64,000 nt of DNA from an uncultured Lachnospiraceae bacterium (GTDB lineage Bacteria; Bacillota; Clostridia; Lachnospirales; Lachnospiraceae), in the NCBI GenBank assembly GCA_950097145.1, contig CATNCF010000012.1, positions 1-64,000 on the forward strand. Direction: 5' to 3'. The position numbers and the translations under genes are program-made. The notes beneath the pieces were generated by a model that saw nothing but the letters and a program-made list of their open reading frames with translations, did not search any database and had not been told where the DNA came from. This document shows positions 60,197-64,000 of this stretch, piece after piece (the stretch's first letter is position 1; the number at the start of each line of letters is the position of its first letter).

Positions 60197-61900
60197 GTGG
60201 CAGTTACTACAATAGATGCGCCCATGCTTGCCAAAATGTTTTTGGCGGGTGCGAAGAATCTGGAAGCAAAAAAAGAGTGGATTAATGAATTGAATGTATT
60301 TCCAGTTCCGGATGGTGATACCGGAACGAATATGACGATGACAATTATGTCAGCGGCGGCAGAGGTAAGCAGTTTAGGTCCGGACTTGGACATGGCGTCG
60401 CTGGCGAAGGCAATTTCATCAGGTTCTCTGCGGGGGGCAAGGGGAAATTCAGGCGTTATATTATCTCAGTTGTTCCGGGGATTTACAAAGGGAATCAGTA
60501 AATATGATAAGATTGATGTCATTATTTTAAGCGATGCTCTTCAAAAAGCAGTTGAGACCGCATATAAGGCAGTTATGAAGCCAAAAGAGGGAACCATTCT
60601 CACTGTGGCGAAAGGCGGTGCAGACAAGGCGCTGGAACTGATTGGAGAGACAGAAGATCTGACTGTATTTGTAGATGAAGTGATAAAACATGCAGATTAT
60701 GTGCTGAGCCAGACGCCGGAACTGCTTCCAGTGCTGAAGCAGGCAGGAGTTGTGGATTCCGGCGGACAGGGGCTTGTTACCATATTAAAAGGAGCTTATG
60801 ACGCTCTTCTGGGAAAAGAAGTTGATTATACCATTGAAAGCGCTGGTGCAGGAAGCGGCGTGGTGAAAATTTCCCAGCAGGCGGAACAGGATATTAAATT
60901 TGGGTATTGTACAGAATTTATCATTGTGCTGAACCAGTCTTTGAAGGAGAAGGATGAACTTGACTTTAAGGCATTTCTGGAATCTATCGGTGATTCCATT
61001 GTAGTGGTTGCTGATGACGAGATTACAAAAGTCCATGTACATACCAATGATCCTGGACTTGCAATTCAGCGGGCGCTGACCTATGGTTCTTTAAGTAAGA
61101 TTAAGATTGACAACATGCGTGAGGAGCATCAGGAAAAGCTCATCAAGGATGCTGAAAAAGAAGCGGCAAAACAGAAGGCTGCAGATGAGAAGAGACGCTC
61201 CCAGCAGGACGCCCTGGTGCAGAACGCCCAGCAGCCTAAGAAGGAAATAGGGTTTGTGTCTGTTTCCATTGGAGAGGGAATCAATGAGATTTTTAAAGGA
61301 TTAGGCGTGGATTATATTATTGCCGGCGGACAGACCATGAATCCCAGCACCGAGGATATGCTGAATGCCATTGAAGAAGTGAATGCAGATAATATTTTCA
61401 TTCTTCCAAATAATAAGAATATTATTCTGGCGGCTAACCAGGCGGCCTCTCTGATGGAAGAGAAGAATATTTTTGTGATTCCTACCAAGACGGTTCCACA
61501 GGGAATCTCAGCGCTGATCAATTATATGCCTGAAAGCTCAGCAGAAGAAAATGCACGGCGCATGACAGAGGAAATTTCCAATGTAAAAAGCGGACAGGTA
61601 ACTTACGCAGTAAGAGATACCTTGATTGATGACAAATCTATTAAGCAGGGAGATTACATGGGAATCGGAGACAGTTCTATCCTCTCTGTGGGCAGGGATA
61701 TGGAGACTGTTACCAAAGAAATGACAGCTCAGATGGTAGATAAGGATTCCGCCATTATCAGTATCTATTATGGAGAAGAAGTTACAGAGGAAGCTGCTAA
61801 CAAGCTTGGAGCAGATTTAGAAACCCAGTATCCAGACTGTGAAGTGGAAGTTCACAGCGGCGGACAGCCAATTTATTATTATGTGATTTCTGTAGAATAA
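60197..61900 (+). CDS. fakA: FakA-like fatty acid kinase (DAK2/DhaL protein, YloV)
   Basis: 567 residues from GTG 60197, set by AAGGAGGA (60182-60189). The DhaL-type nucleotide-binding domain has the metal-binding NVFPVPDGDTGTNMTMTI, GARGNSGVILSQLFRGF and DSGGQGLV. A middle domain and a C-terminal FakA domain (YIIAGGQTMNPSTEDML; IFILPNNKNIILAANQAA) follow. FakA phosphorylates fatty acids held by FakB proteins for phospholipid synthesis. recG follows 11 bp later. Confidence 0.9.
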   Translation: MAVTTIDAPMLAKMFLAGAKNLEAKKEWINELNVFPVPDGDTGTNMTMTIMSAAAEVSSLGPDLDMASLAKAISSGSLRGARGNSGVILSQLFRGFTKGISKYDKIDVIILSDALQKAVETAYKAVMKPKEGTILTVAKGGADKALELIGETEDLTVFVDEVIKHADYVLSQTPELLPVLKQAGVVDSGGQGLVTILKGAYDALLGKEVDYTIESAGAGSGVVKISQQAEQDIKFGYCTEFIIVLNQSLKEKDELDFKAFLESIGDSIVVVADDEITKVHVHTNDPGLAIQRALTYGSLSKIKIDNMREEHQEKLIKDAEKEAAKQKAADEKRRSQQDALVQNAQQPKKEIGFVSVSIGEGINEIFKGLGVDYIIAGGQTMNPSTEDMLNAIEEVNADNIFILPNNKNIILAANQAASLMEEKNIFVIPTKTVPQGISALINYMPESSAEENARRMTEEISNVKSGQVTYAVRDTLIDDKSIKQGDYMGIGDSSILSVGRDMETVTKEMTAQMVDKDSAIISIYYGEEVTEEAANKLGADLETQYPDCEVEVHSGGQPIYYYVISVE

Positions 61901-61911
61901 GGAGCGATCCC

Positions 61912-64000
61912 ATGGACAAAACATCTAGTATTGGAACATTAAAAGGGATCGGTGTAAAGACGGAACAATTATTTCAAAATTTAGGAGTATACACCATTGG
62001 TGATATACTCCTTCATTATCCCAAAGATTATGATAGAATGCCGACAATTACCCCTTTGGCAGAATTGCCGCTATTGTTGGAAACCCCTGGGAAAACCAGC
62101 GGTTCCACGCAGGTGGAAGAAACATCGGTTCCGCACCAGACAGAGAGAACAGTTACAGCGGCAGTGGCCGCGAGGATTGATAAGGCGCCGTATGTGCGCG
62201 CAGGAAGGAAAATGCAGATCACTTCTCTTGCTCTGCAGGAACAGAATGTGAAGGCAGATTTGGTGTGGTTTCGGATGCCGTATCTGAAAAGTACTCTGAA
62301 AACAGGAGAATGGTTTATCTTTCTGGGAAAAGTCACAAGAAAGGGTAATGCATTTCATATGGAACAGCCCCAGATTTTTACACCGGAAAAGTATCAGTCC
62401 ATGCAGAACTGTCTTTGGCCCTGCTACGCCCTGACTGCCGGATTGGGGAAGAATAAGCTGTCCCAGACCATCCGACAGGCTCTGGAATCCTTGGATCTGT
62501 CCGTGGATTATCTGCCGGAAGAGATTCGGGAGAGGCATGGGCTGGCAGAATATAATTATGCCATAGAAAATATTCATTTTCCAGAAAATGAAACTGCCCT
62601 GGAACAGGCAAGAAGACGTTTGATTTTTGACGAGTTTTTCCAATTTATTCTCTCAGCGGGCCTGCAGAAGGGACAGATGGAAGAAGTGATTAATGATTTT
62701 ACATTTCTGCCGCTGGAGGAGCCTGGACATTGGGCGCAGCAGGTGATGGAGAATCTTCCCTATGAACTCACCAAAGCTCAAAAGCGTACGCTATTGGAAA
62801 TCCGCAGAGATCTCAGAGGACAAAAAGTGATGCAGCGCCTGGTTCAGGGGGATGTGGGTTCCGGCAAGACCATCATCGCATTTCTGGCGATGCTGGACGC
62901 AGCCCAGGCGGGATATCAGTCTGCACTGATGGCGCCCACGGAAGTCCTTGCTATGCAGCATTATCAGAATTTTACAGAAATGTGCGAAGCATATGGATTA
63001 CATATTCCGGTGGTTCTCCTGACCGGTTCTCTGACAGTAAAAGAAAAACGCCGCGCCTATGAGAGGATGCAGCTTTATTCCAACGCTATGATTGTGGGGA
63101 CACATGCCCTGATTCAGGAGCGTGCCGTCTATGACAATCTGGCTCTTGTAGTTACCGATGAACAGCATCGGTTTGGGGTAAAGCAGAGGGAATCTCTGTT
63201 TTTAAAAGGAAGCCAGCCTCACGTACTCGTTATGAGCGCAACCCCTATTCCGCGGACTCTGGCAATTATTCTCTATGGAGATCTTGATATTTCTGTTATT
63301 GATGAGGTCCCAGCAAAACGTCTGCCTGTGAAAAGCTGTGTGGTGGGGAAAAAAGCCAGGAATACTTCTTATGACTTTCTGCGGAAAGAAATTGCCAAGG
63401 GGCACCAGGCATATGTAATCTGTCCTTTGGTGGAGGACAGCGAAGGGCTGGAGGCAGAAAATGTAACAGATTATGCAGAACTTCTGAAACAGGAAGTTCC
63501 ACCTGAAATTATAGTGGAATGCCTTCATGGAAAAATGAAATCCGGAAGGAAAAATTTAATTATGGAGCAGTTTGCAAGGAATGAAATTCAAATTCTTGTT
63601 TCCACCACAGTGATTGAAGTGGGAGTAAATGTGCCCAATGCTACAGTTATGATGATAGAAGACGCCCAGCGTTTTGGACTTGCCCAGCTCCACCAGCTTC
63701 GGGGAAGAGTCGGGCGCGGAATGGCCCAGTCCTACTGTATTATGATCAATACCTCAGATTCTGAAAAGGCAAAAAAGCGTCTGGAAATACTGAATAGGTC
63801 CAATGATGGTTTTTTCATAGCAGCGGAGGATCTCAAGCTTCGGGGGCCTGGAGACTTTTTTGGAATCCGCCAGAGCGGCCTTTTGGAGTTTCGGCTTGGA
63901 GATATTTACCAGAATGCCGATCTGCTGAAACAAGCTTCTGAGGAGGCTCAGCTTATCTTAGAGGAAGACCGAAGGCTTGAGAGTGAAGCACATCAGAAGA
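61912..64000 (+). CDS. recG: ATP-dependent DNA helicase RecG (3' end outside window)
   Basis: The frame from ATG 61912 is open for 696 codons to the right edge. N-terminal wedge domain, then helicase lobes: Walker A GDVGSGKT (near 62850), DEQHRFGVKQR (near 63160), MSATPIPRTLA, and motif V/VI region IEVGVNVPNATVMMIEDAQRFGLAQLHQLRGRVGRG. RecG remodels stalled forks and Holliday junctions. Between helicase-entry residues PLAEL and the wedge OB strand there is an extra stretch of about 25 residues rich in Thr/Glu/Ser. GGAGCGATCC precedes the start. Confidence 0.95.
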   Translation, partial: MDKTSSIGTLKGIGVKTEQLFQNLGVYTIGDILLHYPKDYDRMPTITPLAELPLLLETPGKTSGSTQVEETSVPHQTERTVTAAVAARIDKAPYVRAGRKMQITSLALQEQNVKADLVWFRMPYLKSTLKTGEWFIFLGKVTRKGNAFHMEQPQIFTPEKYQSMQNCLWPCYALTAGLGKNKLSQTIRQALESLDLSVDYLPEEIRERHGLAEYNYAIENIHFPENETALEQARRRLIFDEFFQFILSAGLQKGQMEEVINDFTFLPLEEPGHWAQQVMENLPYELTKAQKRTLLEIRRDLRGQKVMQRLVQGDVGSGKTIIAFLAMLDAAQAGYQSALMAPTEVLAMQHYQNFTEMCEAYGLHIPVVLLTGSLTVKEKRRAYERMQLYSNAMIVGTHALIQERAVYDNLALVVTDEQHRFGVKQRESLFLKGSQPHVLVMSATPIPRTLAIILYGDLDISVIDEVPAKRLPVKSCVVGKKARNTSYDFLRKEIAKGHQAYVICPLVEDSEGLEAENVTDYAELLKQEVPPEIIVECLHGKMKSGRKNLIMEQFARNEIQILVSTTVIEVGVNVPNATVMMIEDAQRFGLAQLHQLRGRVGRGMAQSYCIMINTSDSEKAKKRLEILNRSNDGFFIAAEDLKLRGPGDFFGIRQSGLLEFRLGDIYQNADLLKQASEEAQLILEEDRRLESEAHQK

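Noticed and set aside
1-64000. CRISPR array, tRNA or rRNA genes, insertion sequences
   Set aside because: No regularly spaced direct repeats of the right size, no cloverleaf or rRNA sequence and no transposase frame was seen on reading through both strands.

Overview
The window looks like a chromosomal core segment of an anaerobic, spore-forming Firmicute of the class Clostridia, most likely Lachnospiraceae. This is inferred from gene content and order: an infB-rbfA-nrnA-truB-ribF run, ispH overlapping an S1-type protein gene, a six-gene Rnf ion pump, a sodium-pumping biotin decarboxylase cluster, GerW and DacF-type sporulation or envelope genes, and L28 next to an Asp23/FakA/RecG run. No rRNA, tRNA or CRISPR array was seen. 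Two genes run off the edges: infB on the left and recG on the right.

Layout. 1-5466 is a translation and RNA operon (infB, rbfA, nrnA, truB, ribF). 5479-8269 holds a Na/Pi-type transporter and a secreted NlpC/P60 cell-wall hydrolase with a consensus promoter. 8294-11008 holds rpsO and pnp with a structured leader and terminators. 11180-18679 is a mixed envelope and chromosome block: intracellular subtilase, cardiolipin synthase, two DacF-like D,D-carboxypeptidases, a metallophosphoesterase and scpAB. 18813-24163 encodes a sodium-pumping biotin decarboxylase that has two different carboxyltransferase subunits. 24243-29961 holds an RpiR-type regulator, a flavoprotein, cmk, ispH, S1 and a lone cheR. 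30047-36509 holds a convergent exonuclease gene and rnfCDGEAB. 36599-43365 carries a CmpB-like membrane protein and proB and proA, which are separated by a DUF896 gene, 5-FCL and a SigV/RsiV-like ECF sigma and anti-sigma pair. 43631-51116 is miaB-ruvA-(GNAT)-[restriction-modification module]-ruvB. 51180-64000 holds zapA, a U32 peptidase, an FtsW/PBP pair, a NUDIX gene, DUF2953-gerW, rpmB on the minus strand, asp23, fakA and recG.

How the genes work together. The Rnf complex and the biotin decarboxylase both couple soluble redox or decarboxylation chemistry to an ion gradient. ruvA and ruvB, normally adjacent, are split by an AT-rich two-gene module. Its first gene fuses a PD-(D/E)xK nuclease to an N6-adenine methylase; the second encodes a two-TRD specificity subunit. 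The module has its own consensus promoter covered by a LexA-type palindrome, and no promoter is evident before ruvB, so the module and ruvB probably form one DNA-damage-regulated transcript.

The most unusual non-coding signals are (i) a structured leader of about 110 nt present in two related copies, directly before the oadA-type gene and before the DUF896 gene; (ii) intercistronic hairpin repeats that begin at the stop codons of rnfA and proB; (iii) the LexA-type operator on the restriction-modification promoter; and (iv) a 56-codon headless coding remnant before miaB. All calls come from reading the sequence; no database search was run.
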